This document shows, one piece after another, positions 50,193 through 59,384 of a stretch of 64,000 nucleotides of DNA. The notes below the pieces were generated by a model that was not told the DNA's origin, ran no database searches, and was given only the letters and a program-made list of their open reading frames with translations. Where the stretch lies: assembly GCA_965657965.1 (NCBI GenBank), contig CBFHQM010000006.1, positions 27,460-91,459 of the forward strand, in the 5' to 3' direction. The position numbers and the translations under genes are program-made. The stretch is from UBA8752 sp965657965. GTDB lineage: Bacteria > Bacteroidota > Bacteroidia > Flavobacteriales_D > Sanyastnellaceae. The first letter of the stretch is position 1; each line of letters starts with the position of its first letter.

Positions 50193-51248
50193 ATGCCCGC
50201 AAACAAATACGCCCTGTTGCGCTATCGCATCATCGACCGCTGCCTTACCAATCGGATGCGACCGCACCCTTCTAAAGAAGACCTTCGGCGCGCCTGCGAA
50301 GAGGGACTGTACGGAAGCGAAGGTGACCGAATCAGCATCTCCACCATCGAGAAAGACTTGTGGGCCATGCGCAATGAAAACGAATTGGGCTACCACGCCC
50401 CCATCGCATACAGCGCTGAACACCGGGGCTATCACTATGAAGATGAAGCATACAGCATCAGCGGCCTGAACTTACAAGAGCAGGACCTTCAAGCGTTGCG
50501 ATTTGCCACCTTGACCTTGCTCCAATTTCGCGACATGCCGGTTTTTCAGCAGTACCAATCGGCCATCGGACGGATTTTTGACCGGGTGCACGCCACGGCA
50601 CCTGGGGGACGGTTGGATCAGCACGTCCAGTTCGAACAAGCTCCTCAGACCTTGGGAACGGAGCACATCGCCTTGCTCATGTCGGGCATCGGAGAGCACC
50701 AAGTCGTGCGCTTTCAATACCGCAAATTCAACTCGAATGGAGACGACCAGCGTGAACGCTGTATCGAACCCTATCTACTCAAGGAGTACCGCAACCGATG
50801 GTACCTCATCGGCAAGCCGGAAGGAGCCGCTGAGGTCAAAACGTTTGCCCTCGACAGAATGAAAAGCGTGGCCCTGGACAACGCCCGATTTGTGCGGGAC
50901 CCCGACTTCAATGCCGATCGCTACTTTAAGGATGCACTGGGCATTACAGCAGGTTCAGAAGGCGTAAAGGAGTTTCAATGGGCCGCAGCCCCTTTGCTGT
51001 CGCACTACCTCGACAGTCAGCCCATTCACGGATCCCAACGCCCAATCGACCTGGCTCCACCTAAACCGGGCTGGAAATGCTACGCCATCGATGTTCACCC
51101 CACCTATGAACTGAACCAGCGCATGCTCGGCTTTGGAGCCGACATCATTCCACTTGCACCCACAAGTTGGGTAGAAGACATCGCACGAACACACCAAGAG
51201 GCCCTGGCGCGCCTCTCTCCCCCTGATCACAAAAACGCCCCGCTCTAA
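50193..51248 (+). CDS. WYL-domain transcriptional regulator
   Basis: A 351-residue regulator: an N-terminal helical DNA-binding part (about 1-75; KEDLRRACEEGLYG, ISISTIEKDLWAMRNE) and a WYL ligand-sensing domain (about 170-260; VVRFQYRKFNSNGDDQRERC, NRWYLIGKPEGAAEVKTFAL), followed by a WCX-type C-terminal extension. WYL proteins sense nucleotides or nucleic acids and often control stress or defence genes, but no defence gene is near. It starts three bases after the DUF554 gene. Confidence 0.88.
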   Translation: MPANKYALLRYRIIDRCLTNRMRPHPSKEDLRRACEEGLYGSEGDRISISTIEKDLWAMRNENELGYHAPIAYSAEHRGYHYEDEAYSISGLNLQEQDLQALRFATLTLLQFRDMPVFQQYQSAIGRIFDRVHATAPGGRLDQHVQFEQAPQTLGTEHIALLMSGIGEHQVVRFQYRKFNSNGDDQRERCIEPYLLKEYRNRWYLIGKPEGAAEVKTFALDRMKSVALDNARFVRDPDFNADRYFKDALGITAGSEGVKEFQWAAAPLLSHYLDSQPIHGSQRPIDLAPPKPGWKCYAIDVHPTYELNQRMLGFGADIIPLAPTSWVEDIARTHQEALARLSPPDHKNAPL

Positions 51249-51327
51249 GGCGCACTTTGTTTTTTTTCTGCCCTCCGTAAATCCCTTACGGACCCAACCG
51301 GGAACGTTGCATCATCAACGCTTCCCC

Positions 51328-51663
51328 ATGGCCCATACATTTCCACTTTCCGCCCTACGCCTGATTCACTCAGTGGCTTACGCTGGGACACAATTCGATG
51401 TCCACCTGATCTGCGAAACGCCGTCAGGAGAGCTGTTTCCAACCCAGTTGACCTACGGCGAATTCACACGATTGCTCCGGGAAAGGACCAACCGGTCATC
51501 TGCCATTGCCGTACTCAACGCCTTTGGGCAGTTTGCCATTCGGACATCGGCTTCCCGCATGCATGCCTGGCACATTCTCAAAGTGCAGGGGGTTTTGGGC
51601 CACCCCCTTCACGTTGACCCCAACGAAGCAGATCCCACTCCACTTCTTCACCGTGCCGCCTAA
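51328..51663 (+). CDS. Small protein of unknown function (first of a coupled pair)
   Basis: A 111-residue soluble protein with no signal, membrane helix or motif that I recognise. Beta-strand-like stretches (FDVHLICETPSGELFPTQLT) precede a helical part (YGEFTRLLRERTNRSSAIAV). ATG 51328 is preferred to an in-frame TTG at 51307. Its TAA stop overlaps the start of the next gene (TAATG), so both are likely translated together. Function not known. Confidence 0.6.
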   Translation: MAHTFPLSALRLIHSVAYAGTQFDVHLICETPSGELFPTQLTYGEFTRLLRERTNRSSAIAVLNAFGQFAIRTSASRMHAWHILKVQGVLGHPLHVDPNEADPTPLLHRAA

Positions 51664-51926
51664 TGCAAGCCATGATCTCCCCTATCCAAGACTTGGCCTC
51701 AGCTCGACAGTACATTCAGTCTTTTCCCTGCCCAGATGGGTTCAGTGCATTCGCCTGGAAGGAACTCAAGCACACCGCACTTCAAGTTTGGTTCGCCCAT
51801 TTGCAAGGCCGTTTCTACCGCGGCGCATTGAATTTCTGCAGACCTGAATTCTATGCCATGCTCGTTCAACCCAACGGAGACGCCATCGTACCGCAAGCCC
51901 GCATTCGCGGGTACAGAGCGGCATAA
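51663..51926 (+). CDS. Small protein of unknown function (second of a coupled pair)
   Basis: An 87-residue protein with no motif that I recognise; aromatic-rich (FAWKELKHTALQVWFAHLQG) and likely soluble. The coupled start and the absence of a competing frame make it a plausible gene. It is followed by about 150 bases that hold the promoter of the next gene. Confidence 0.55.
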   Translation: MQAMISPIQDLASARQYIQSFPCPDGFSAFAWKELKHTALQVWFAHLQGRFYRGALNFCRPEFYAMLVQPNGDAIVPQARIRGYRAA

Positions 51927-52025
51927 ATCCGCCCTCTGTGGAAAAAAGACCCTCGGGAAAGCGTGACACATTCAAGCCTCGGAGGTAATTTCCCTTACCC
52001 TTTGCACTTTTTTTTGACAGGATTG

Positions 52026-52055
52026 TTGATTTCGTCGATTCCTGAAGTAAATTAG
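52026..52055 (+). promoter_or_regulatory. Promoter of the SiaB-like gene
   Basis: TTG (52026-52028), 19 bases, then TAAATTAG (52048-52055): one base off the Bacteroidota consensus TTG-N19-TAnnTTTG. The start codon follows 19 bases later. Confidence 0.6.
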
Positions 52056-52073
52056 TAGGGCCAAAACCCTGTT

Positions 52074-52652
52074 ATGTCGAATACCGGATACGATAACCTC
52101 CAAATCCTACAGAGAGAGCTTCGTGCTGTCCTGCAAAAGGATCATGGCTTGGAGGACCGTTACGGCACGTTGCTTTCCTACATCGGTCCCGTCGATTCTG
52201 CTGGAATGGAAGGCCTTCTCGCACTGGCCGAAAAAGGCGCGGCTGCAGCCGGAGGTAGGGCCATGAAAAAGCGCATTGGAAATGTGCTGATCGAATGCCT
52301 ACAGAATGTGATGCGTCACGGGTTGATCGAATCCGACGGTTTCACACAACTCTATCTCACATTGGAGTCCACCCCCCTTGGATTTCAAATCCAGTGCGGC
52401 AACATGGTGGATACCGAAATGCGGTCCCTGTTGAGTGAGCGACTAAATGACATCAACGGAATGGATGTCGATGCCCTCAGAAAGGCCTACATCGAAACCT
52501 TGTGCAACGGTCAGCTGTCCGACAAAGGTGGCGCCGGGCTCGGGTTGCTCAGCCTGGCAAAAAAAGCAAGCGGGCCAATCGGCTATCGCTTTGACTTTCA
52601 GGAAGAAGGGCGAGAGCTCTTCACGTTGATTGTCACCATTCGACAAGACTGA
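52074..52652 (+). CDS. SiaB-family ATPase/protein kinase-like protein
   Basis: A 192-residue protein with a GHKL-type ATP fold: N-box IECLQNVMRHG (Glu74, Asn78, His82) and G-box KGGAGLGLLSLAKKASG (from residue 151). It has no phosphorylatable histidine domain or sensor. This layout fits SiaB-family kinases (DUF6272), which in Pseudomonas phosphorylate the partner SiaC to control diguanylate cyclase output and aggregation. No SiaC (DUF1987) or cyclase gene is adjacent. The family call is likely; partner and pathway are open. Confidence 0.72.
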   Translation: MSNTGYDNLQILQRELRAVLQKDHGLEDRYGTLLSYIGPVDSAGMEGLLALAEKGAAAAGGRAMKKRIGNVLIECLQNVMRHGLIESDGFTQLYLTLESTPLGFQIQCGNMVDTEMRSLLSERLNDINGMDVDALRKAYIETLCNGQLSDKGGAGLGLLSLAKKASGPIGYRFDFQEEGRELFTLIVTIRQD

Positions 52653-52677
52653 GCCTCAGGGCTCCCTTCGCCATCGG

Positions 52678-53952
52678 TCACGTCTTCCGCTTCTTCTCTT
52701 TCGAGGCCGGAAACAGAATGTTATTGAGGATCAACCGATACCCTGGCGAGTTGGGGTGCAAGTTCAAGTCCGTGGGTGGATCATTCACGAGGTGACGATA
52801 GTCTTCCGGATCATGCCCCCCGTAATAACTCCACTGCCCCTCTCCCAATGTTCCGTGCAAGTACTTAACGGACCCCACACTTCGGCTTTCTCCGAGCACG
52901 GTAGCATCCGGGCGCACAAACTTCTTGCGGAACGCCGTCGTCTGCCCCATGAAACCGTGAATCACGCGCTCGTGGCTTTGTGTCAACATCGTCGGAATCA
53001 CATCCCATTTTGCTGAGAAATCGAACAAGGTGAAGAAGTCTTTGATCTCCTTCAGCTTGCCATGCTCTTCGGTGGCATCCACATCGCTGAACTCATACAC
53101 CATCGGGTCTCGAACCAACCGATAGTTCCAAAAGGCAAAGCCCTGCTCGAAATCCAATTTCTGCTGCGACAACGGGTCACCGGGATCCCCATCAAACATG
53201 GGCTCGCAGATGTCCGTCTCTTGGGCCGCCAATGCAATGTCGAAGCTGTCTGTTCCCGAGCACATGGTGAACAAAAAGCCTCCACCAAGAACGAAGTTTC
53301 GCATTTCCAATGCCACTGCTCGCTTCATCTCACTCACTTTTGAGAACCCCAAAGAGGCGGCGCTGGCTTCTTGTCTGGCCTGTTCCTCTTGATACCAAGC
53401 GGCATTGCGATAGGCACGATAGAATTTGCCGTATTGCCCAGTAAAGTCTTCGTGATGCAAGTGAAGCCAATCATACTTGACCAAGTCTCCTGCCATGACC
53501 TCGGCGTCGTAAACCACCTCGTAGGGGATTTCAGCAAAAGTCAACACCATGGTCACCGCATCGTCCCAAGGCAACTTGCTCTTTGGACTGTACACTGCCA
53601 CTTTCGGCGCCACCTCCAGTTTAACCCGTTGTTGATTGACTTCTGGGTCGGCAATGCCATTGAGAATCTGCATCGCCTGAACATCGGCAATGGCCTCAAA
53701 GTCTACACCCCGAATGGTACACTCGCTCGAAATGGCCGGTGCAGAAGGGATAAGAAAACTGCCTCCGCGGTAATTGAGCAACCATTCGACTTCGAGGCCT
53801 TGCTCCAGAACCCAGAAGGCAACACCATAGGCTTTTAGATGATTGGATTGCCCTTCATCCATCGGGATGAGCAGGCGACTCGCCATGGCATCTCCCGCCA
53901 AGGAGAGCAGCACGGCCAGCATGAAAGCAGAGAGACCCAGACGTTCGAACAT
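52678..53952 (-). CDS. Conserved exported Bacteroidota protein (often labelled asparagine synthetase B)
   Basis: A 424-residue protein with a signal peptide (MFERLGLSAFMLAVLLSLAG, cleavage near AMA). The mature start SRLLIPMDEGQSNHLKAYGV and NYRGGSFLIP define a family common in Bacteroidota. Some databases call it asparagine synthetase B, yet it has no N-terminal catalytic Cys and no PP-loop SGGxDS, so that label is not supported. Central segments (YDWLHLHHEDFTGQYGKFY, GGGFLFTMCSGTDSFDIALA) resemble glutamine-amidotransferase-like folds such as DUF4159. ATG 53952 gives the signal peptide. Function unknown. Confidence 0.75.
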   Translation of the reverse strand: MFERLGLSAFMLAVLLSLAGDAMASRLLIPMDEGQSNHLKAYGVAFWVLEQGLEVEWLLNYRGGSFLIPSAPAISSECTIRGVDFEAIADVQAMQILNGIADPEVNQQRVKLEVAPKVAVYSPKSKLPWDDAVTMVLTFAEIPYEVVYDAEVMAGDLVKYDWLHLHHEDFTGQYGKFYRAYRNAAWYQEEQARQEASAASLGFSKVSEMKRAVALEMRNFVLGGGFLFTMCSGTDSFDIALAAQETDICEPMFDGDPGDPLSQQKLDFEQGFAFWNYRLVRDPMVYEFSDVDATEEHGKLKEIKDFFTLFDFSAKWDVIPTMLTQSHERVIHGFMGQTTAFRKKFVRPDATVLGESRSVGSVKYLHGTLGEGQWSYYGGHDPEDYRHLVNDPPTDLNLHPNSPGYRLILNNILFPASKEKKRKT

Positions 53953-54007
53953 GTGCCGCAAGTTAATTCGCACCACAACGGCGGCCCTGACAAAACCCGT
54001 GAACGAA

Positions 54008-55546
54008 TCAGAAGGGCGATTCTTCACCCGGACCATTCATTTTCGACCCCACAGTTCGGGTTTTGGCTCCTGCATTGGCAAAATCTGCATTGGGCGCCAT
54101 GGCTCCACCTCCATCGAATGGACTTTCGGCAAATGCATTGTAGTCGGAGAACTTGGCCAAGTGCTTGGTGAACCTCATTTTGACCGTATCCAATCCGCCA
54201 TTTCTGTGTTTGGCGACAATCAACTCCCCCATGTTCTCGGTGTCCATCCCGTCGGCATCCTCGGTGAGGCCGTAGTACTCGGGACGGTAAATGAAGCACA
54301 CGATGTCTGCGTCTTGCTCAATCGCACCCGATTCACGCAGGTCAGACAGAATGGGCCGCTTGTCCCCACCACGAGTTTCCACCGAACGTGACAACTGAGA
54401 CAACGCGATGACCGGAACATCGAGCTCCTTTGCAATGCTCTTGATGGAGCGACTGATGGTGGAAATCTCTTGCTCTCGGTTGCCCTTGCTGCTGTCGCTA
54501 CCCGCCGTCATCAGCTGCAAATAGTCGATGATGATCATGTTGACCCCATGCTTTTGCTTGAGACGACGGCATTTGGCGCGCAATTCAAAAACACTCAAAG
54601 CCGGCGTATCGTCGATGAACAACTTGGCCTTGGCGAGCTTTTTGATTCGGGTTTGGAGTTGCTGATACTCGTAATCCTCCAAATCGCCCTTTCGGAATTT
54701 CTCGGCACTCAACTCTGATTCTGCCGCCACAAGACGTTGAACCAACTGTGCCGAGCTCATCTCCAGAGAAAACACCGCCACGGGAACACCGTGATCCACA
54801 GCCATGTTCCGGGCCATCGACAACACAAACGCCGTCTTTCCCATACCGGGTCTGGCCGCCAACACCACCATGTCTGACTTCTGCCAGCCGCCAGTCAATT
54901 TGTCCAGGTCCGAGAAACCAGTGGGCACACCACTTACCCCCTCTTCGTTCAGGCGCGCTTGGTCGATGCCGTCTATGACTTGGCGAATCACCGCCCCCAT
55001 TTCTTGGTAACCCTGGCGAATGTTGCCTTCGGCTACCTCGAACAATTGCTGCTCAGACCGATCCAACAAGTCGAAGACATCTGTGGTGTCCTCGAATGCC
55101 GCCTCAATGGTCTCACTTGAAATGCGAATCAACTCACGTTGAATGAACTTTTGCGCCACAATTCTGGCATGCGCTTCGACATTCGCCGAACTGGCCACTC
55201 GGTCGGTCAAGCCCGCTACGTAAGCCGGACCGCCACAAAACCCCAAGGTTCCTTCCTTGCGCAACTGCTCTGTCACGGTCAGCAAATCAATGGGTTCTGC
55301 TTTTCCAAACAGCTCCTTGATGGCCTTGTAGATCTCACCATGGGCATCCTTGTAAAAGGCCGCTGGCTCCAAAATGTCAATCACCGCATTGGTGGCCATT
55401 TGTTCGAGCATACACGCGCCGAGCACGGCCTCCTCCAATTCAATGGCTTGAGGTGGTTTTTTTCCAATTCCAGTCATACCTGGAACCATTGCAGGGGCCT
55501 TTACGGCGGATTTGCGCTTGGCGCTCAGGGATTTATTGTCGGCCAC
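54008..55546 (-). CDS. dnaB: Replicative DNA helicase DnaB
   Basis: A 512-residue hexameric helicase that unwinds DNA ahead of the replisome. The N-terminal domain (PPQAIELEEAVLGACMLEQM) binds primase; the RecA-like domain has Walker A ARPGMGKTAFVLS, Walker B IIIDYLQLM and VIALSQLSRSVE. A C-terminal glycine-rich tail follows the final motif KHRNGGLDTVKMRF. The start is taken as GTG 55546 (VADNKSLSAKRK); the longer frame upstream adds a non-homologous stretch. ATG 55489 is a shorter alternative. It is divergent from the lipoprotein gene at 55650. Confidence 0.95.
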   Translation of the reverse strand: MADNKSLSAKRKSAVKAPAMVPGMTGIGKKPPQAIELEEAVLGACMLEQMATNAVIDILEPAAFYKDAHGEIYKAIKELFGKAEPIDLLTVTEQLRKEGTLGFCGGPAYVAGLTDRVASSANVEAHARIVAQKFIQRELIRISSETIEAAFEDTTDVFDLLDRSEQQLFEVAEGNIRQGYQEMGAVIRQVIDGIDQARLNEEGVSGVPTGFSDLDKLTGGWQKSDMVVLAARPGMGKTAFVLSMARNMAVDHGVPVAVFSLEMSSAQLVQRLVAAESELSAEKFRKGDLEDYEYQQLQTRIKKLAKAKLFIDDTPALSVFELRAKCRRLKQKHGVNMIIIDYLQLMTAGSDSSKGNREQEISTISRSIKSIAKELDVPVIALSQLSRSVETRGGDKRPILSDLRESGAIEQDADIVCFIYRPEYYGLTEDADGMDTENMGELIVAKHRNGGLDTVKMRFTKHLAKFSDYNAFAESPFDGGGAMAPNADFANAGAKTRTVGSKMNGPGEESPF

Positions 55547-55649
55547 TTTAAAACGGAGATGAAGAACCAAATTAGGGCCGCTTTGGCCCACAACAAGTGT
55601 TCGGTATCCACGCCGCGTCCACATGGCTATCCACAACGTAAATTGAAGT

Positions 55650-57050
55650 GTGCATTTGACATGGAATTCAACGGGACAATGGGCCTTGCTCCTCTGCATG
55701 GCTTGGGGCTGTCAAACAGAAAAAGCACCACCCGAGGTCACGTGGATCCAGCCCACGACTGCCCCTACATGGTCCTCAGACGCCATGGTTCCTCTCAAAT
55801 TCGTCATCGCCGATCCGCCGCCCAGTCGAGGTCAGTCTGAACCCACTGAGTGGAGAGTGAACATTGAATCCAACGGGTCAGTGTGGTGGAGCGCGAGCGG
55901 CACACTCTCGTCGCGCCCCACAGCAGGCGGCCCTTTTCTTGTCGATACGGTCTCGTTGCAATGGCAAACCCCTGCCGCATCCAACCTTCCACCGGGAACC
56001 TCCGAACTTCTGCTGACGGCCCTGGCCACCGATGGAGAAGGCGCCACAGGTGCCGATTTTGTTGAAGCCACTGTCGAAAGCGTACCGCTGTCTTCCAGTG
56101 GGCTATGGTGGGTAGACCCACTCAATCCCACGGCACTTCATCATTTGCCCAATGGAGCCTCCAACTCGGTTTCCTTTGAACGGCCGCTTCTCGGTGCTGG
56201 GCACATTGTCCATCTCGACGGCCAATCCCTCCTGCTTTTAGGCGAAACCAACCTAAGCGCTTGGGCCATTCCCAACGGCCTTCCTTCCACTGAGCCCAGT
56301 TGGACCATTTCTGCACCACTGGTCCAACAAACCGGTCCAATCCGCTTCATTCGTCGTGCGCCATTAGATACCCCAGGCGAAGCGCTGGCTTACGTTGGAT
56401 GGCCCGACCGTGTCCAATCCTTGAATGCCGACGGCTTGGTCTTCTCAACTTGGCTTTTGGAGATCGAAGAGACCCTTTTGGATGCCACTGTATTGGATGG
56501 TCAACTGGTCTGTTTGGTGCGCACCAACGCTTCTGAACTGCGCCTGGTGCGTTTTGAACGCAGCAACGGAGCACGGCTGGGCTCGATAACGTGGACACCC
56601 GAAGCCAGCGGAACCATGGGTGTCAGCGGCATGGCATGGCTCGTAAGCCTTGATGGTGACCCCGTTGCTCTTGAGTCCGATGGCACCTTCCGAAGGTGGT
56701 ACCTTGAAGCGGACGGCAACACCGGTTTGCAAAGCGGTGCTTTGGCGGGGGAGGGCGACATCACCGCTGCCGGACGTTTGGAAAGTGGCGTCTCATGGTT
56801 TTCAAGAAGCGGCACCTATCGAATGGAAACCGAATGGAATCAGGAGCTCGTCCATCCCACCCCCATTCTGGTTGTGGCTGAAGACCGGGCAAACTCACAC
56901 CTCTGGGTTCTTGAAAATCCGGAAGGTTCCGAGCCCCAATGGAAGCGCCTCGACGCCCAAAACTGGACCGAAGTTCCTTCAACTTTGCTTCTTCAGACCG
57001 GCGCCCATTCGGCAGCTACCCTTTCGCACAATCGAGCGGGGCCCCTCTGA
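55650..57050 (+). CDS. Lipoprotein with repeated beta-rich units
   Basis: A 466-residue protein. WALLLCMAWGC gives a lipobox near residue 21, so it is probably a lipoprotein. The rest is beta-rich, first an Ig-like part (about 30-135, VPLKFVIADPP ... SELLLTALATDGEG), then weak repeats of 45-50 residues (SLLLLGETNLSAWAIP, EALAYVGWPDRVQSLNADGL, QLVCLVRTNASELRLVRFE) suggesting a beta-propeller. The start GTG 55650 is tentative; TTG 55656 is possible. Function unknown. Confidence 0.68.
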   Translation: MHLTWNSTGQWALLLCMAWGCQTEKAPPEVTWIQPTTAPTWSSDAMVPLKFVIADPPPSRGQSEPTEWRVNIESNGSVWWSASGTLSSRPTAGGPFLVDTVSLQWQTPAASNLPPGTSELLLTALATDGEGATGADFVEATVESVPLSSSGLWWVDPLNPTALHHLPNGASNSVSFERPLLGAGHIVHLDGQSLLLLGETNLSAWAIPNGLPSTEPSWTISAPLVQQTGPIRFIRRAPLDTPGEALAYVGWPDRVQSLNADGLVFSTWLLEIEETLLDATVLDGQLVCLVRTNASELRLVRFERSNGARLGSITWTPEASGTMGVSGMAWLVSLDGDPVALESDGTFRRWYLEADGNTGLQSGALAGEGDITAAGRLESGVSWFSRSGTYRMETEWNQELVHPTPILVVAEDRANSHLWVLENPEGSEPQWKRLDAQNWTEVPSTLLLQTGAHSAATLSHNRAGPL

Positions 57051-57104
57051 GAACTTCACTTCTTTTTTCGAGGTTAAACAAAAGAACAAACGACCTTTGA
57101 ACCC

Positions 57105-57821
57105 ATGTCAGACATGCTCAAATTCCCACAGGACGACACCGACTTCAACGTCGCGCTCAGCATGAGTTTGGTCTTGTTCGGATTCGACGGAAGCCAATTG
57201 CAGCTGTTGCTTACCCGAAGTCAACGCGAGCCTTTCCAAGACGCCTTGTTCCTGCCGAGTCGCTACCTCGAAGCACAAGATGAGCTGGCATTGAGTGCAA
57301 GAAGCATGTTTCATGGTCTATTTGGATACGATGACCCCGAAATCATCGAACAGCTCAAAGCCTTCGGTGGCGTTTTCCGTCACCCTTTTGGACGGGTCAT
57401 CAACATCGCGTTTTATGCACTCGTGAGAAAGGAAGATTTCCTGGCAGAAAAGTGGGAACACCATGGAATGCAGTGGAGCCCAGTCGACCGTGTGCCGGAC
57501 TTGGCATTCGACCACAATGAGATTGTGAAATACGCGAGAGAGCGGCTCAAACGACGTGTGAAGCGCAGACCTGTCGGCTTCCATTTGCTTCCAGAGGAGT
57601 TTACTTTGGGGCAATTGCAAGCGCTCTACGAGCAAGCTTTGGGCAAGACGTTCGACAAACGAAACTTCAGAAAAAAACTGTTTAAAAGCCCGCTGCTCCA
57701 CGACCTCGAGCGAAAGGCCTCCGGTGGCGAAATCGGCCAACACAAAGGCAGCCAACTCTACGCCTTTGAGCGCGAACGTTATCAGAGAATGAAGAGCGAG
57801 GGTTACGACTTCTTGTTCTAA
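57105..57821 (+). CDS. Nudix-fold transcriptional regulator (NrtR-like)
   Basis: A 238-residue protein with a Nudix fold (about 15-140: ALSMSLVLFGFDGSQLQLLL ... DALFLPSRYLEAQDELALSA) and a winged-helix C-terminus (about 160-235: RRPVGFHLLPEEFTLGQLQA, KRNFRKKLFKSPLL). This is the layout of NrtR and related Bacteroidota regulators of NAD or sugar metabolism. The Nudix catalytic box is not kept: RExxEE reads RSMFHG, so hydrolysis is unlikely and the domain probably senses a ligand. Target genes are not evident nearby. Confidence 0.82.
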   Translation: MSDMLKFPQDDTDFNVALSMSLVLFGFDGSQLQLLLTRSQREPFQDALFLPSRYLEAQDELALSARSMFHGLFGYDDPEIIEQLKAFGGVFRHPFGRVINIAFYALVRKEDFLAEKWEHHGMQWSPVDRVPDLAFDHNEIVKYARERLKRRVKRRPVGFHLLPEEFTLGQLQALYEQALGKTFDKRNFRKKLFKSPLLHDLERKASGGEIGQHKGSQLYAFERERYQRMKSEGYDFLF

Positions 57822-57858
57822 CCGCCACCCTCTTCATCTTCTGCGAACAGAAGAAGGC

Positions 57859-59115
57859 TCAGCAGCCGAACTCCGACTTCAGCGCATCAACGCAATCCAA
57901 AGCCTCCCAGGGGAACAAGCGCACCTCGCGCTCCACCACTGTGCCATTGGCAGCCTTAAAAGTCTTCGTGACCGTTTCTGAGGTTCGGCCCATGTGGCCA
58001 TATGCTGCAGATTCAGTGTAAATCGGGGTACGCAGCGCAAATCGCTGCTCAATGTCATACGGGCGCATGGGGAAGATGCCCGCCATGCGGCTTGCGATTT
58101 CACCATCGCTTACGCCCACCTTTCCGGTTCCATATGTGTTCACGTACAATCCCACAGGATCTGCAACGCCAATGGCGTAAGCCACCTGAACGAGTGCCTC
58201 GTCACATACGCCTGCCGCCACCAAATTCTTGGCCGCGTGCCGTGTCGCATAGGCCGCACTGCGGTCCACTTTAGAAGGGTCTTTTCCACTGAAAGCACCA
58301 CCACCGTGAGCGCCGCGACCTCCATAGGTATCCACAATGATCTTCCGCCCCGTGAGCCCTGTGTCTCCGTGAGGCCCTCCGATCACAAATTTCCCAGTGG
58401 GGTTGACGTGCAACTTGTGATCGCCTTTGAACAGCGCCTTGATTCGGTCTGGACATTCTGCCAGAACGCGTGGAAGCACAATCTCCGCCACGTCCTTTTT
58501 GATTTGAGCCAACATGGTCGCCTCATCCTCATGAAAATCATCGTGCTGAGTCGACAAAACCACGGCCTCTACACGAAGAGGGGCATGGTCATCGGCATAC
58601 TCAATGGTGACCTGACTCTTACTGTCCGGACGCAAATACGCCATCTCCTTGCCCTCGCGTCGGAGCTCTGCCAGCACGCGAAGCAACCGGTGACTCAAAT
58701 CCAACGGCAATGGCATAAAGTCATCTGTCTCACGACAAGCATAACCGAACATCATGCCTTGGTCTCCAGCACCCTGCTCTTCCGGTGCTGCGCGCTCCAC
58801 TCCTTGATTGATGTCGGGGCTCTGCTCATGAATCGCACTCAATACGCCACAACTGGCAGCGTCAAACATGTATTCACTTTTGGTGTAACCAATGCGTTCA
58901 ATGGTGTCCCGCGCAATTTGTTGAACATCCAAGTAGGCTTCACTCTTGACCTCTCCAGCCAAAATCACCTGCCCGGTCGTTACGAGGGTCTCGCACGCCA
59001 CTTTGGATTGAGGATCAAACGCGAGAAAGTGATCAATCAAGGCATCAGAAATCTGATCCGCCACTTTATCGGGGTGTCCTTCGCTTACAGACTCAGAAGT
59101 AAAGAAATAAGGCAT
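57859..59115 (-). CDS. metK: S-adenosylmethionine synthase
   Basis: A 418-residue enzyme that makes S-adenosylmethionine from ATP and methionine. Motifs: FTSESVSEGHPDKVADQISD at the start, the hexapeptide GAGDQGMMFGYA (about residue 115), and the glycine-rich loop GGGAFSGKDPSKVDRSAAY. Length is at the long end of the normal range. No riboswitch is seen before it. A truncated metF piece faces away from it on the other strand, 269 bases upstream. Confidence 0.97.
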   Translation of the reverse strand: MPYFFTSESVSEGHPDKVADQISDALIDHFLAFDPQSKVACETLVTTGQVILAGEVKSEAYLDVQQIARDTIERIGYTKSEYMFDAASCGVLSAIHEQSPDINQGVERAAPEEQGAGDQGMMFGYACRETDDFMPLPLDLSHRLLRVLAELRREGKEMAYLRPDSKSQVTIEYADDHAPLRVEAVVLSTQHDDFHEDEATMLAQIKKDVAEIVLPRVLAECPDRIKALFKGDHKLHVNPTGKFVIGGPHGDTGLTGRKIIVDTYGGRGAHGGGAFSGKDPSKVDRSAAYATRHAAKNLVAAGVCDEALVQVAYAIGVADPVGLYVNTYGTGKVGVSDGEIASRMAGIFPMRPYDIEQRFALRTPIYTESAAYGHMGRTSETVTKTFKAANGTVVEREVRLFPWEALDCVDALKSEFGC

Positions 59116-59384
59116 ATTGGCTTTTTCGGGGTCGCCAGCGCGACGAATTGGACTGCGAAGATGCTAACTTTGTTCCGCTTATCGCGAAAGACGGAGGGAT
59201 CGGCCCGAAGATGTCTTTGCAACCCGCAAAATACAGGCGAGTGCCCAATCCGACTCCAGAAAAATATGGGTTAAAATGAGCCAACGGAACCCAGCGTTTC
59301 ATCTGCTTTTGCGCCGATCGGTATCCTGTGATGCGTGCACTTTTCACCACCAGAGCTGAGCAACGAATTCTTGTTTTTCACGGT

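Noticed and set aside
59116..59327. SAM riboswitch before metK
   Set aside because: No conserved SAM-I, SAM-II or SAM-IV-like core or terminator was recognisable in the leader.
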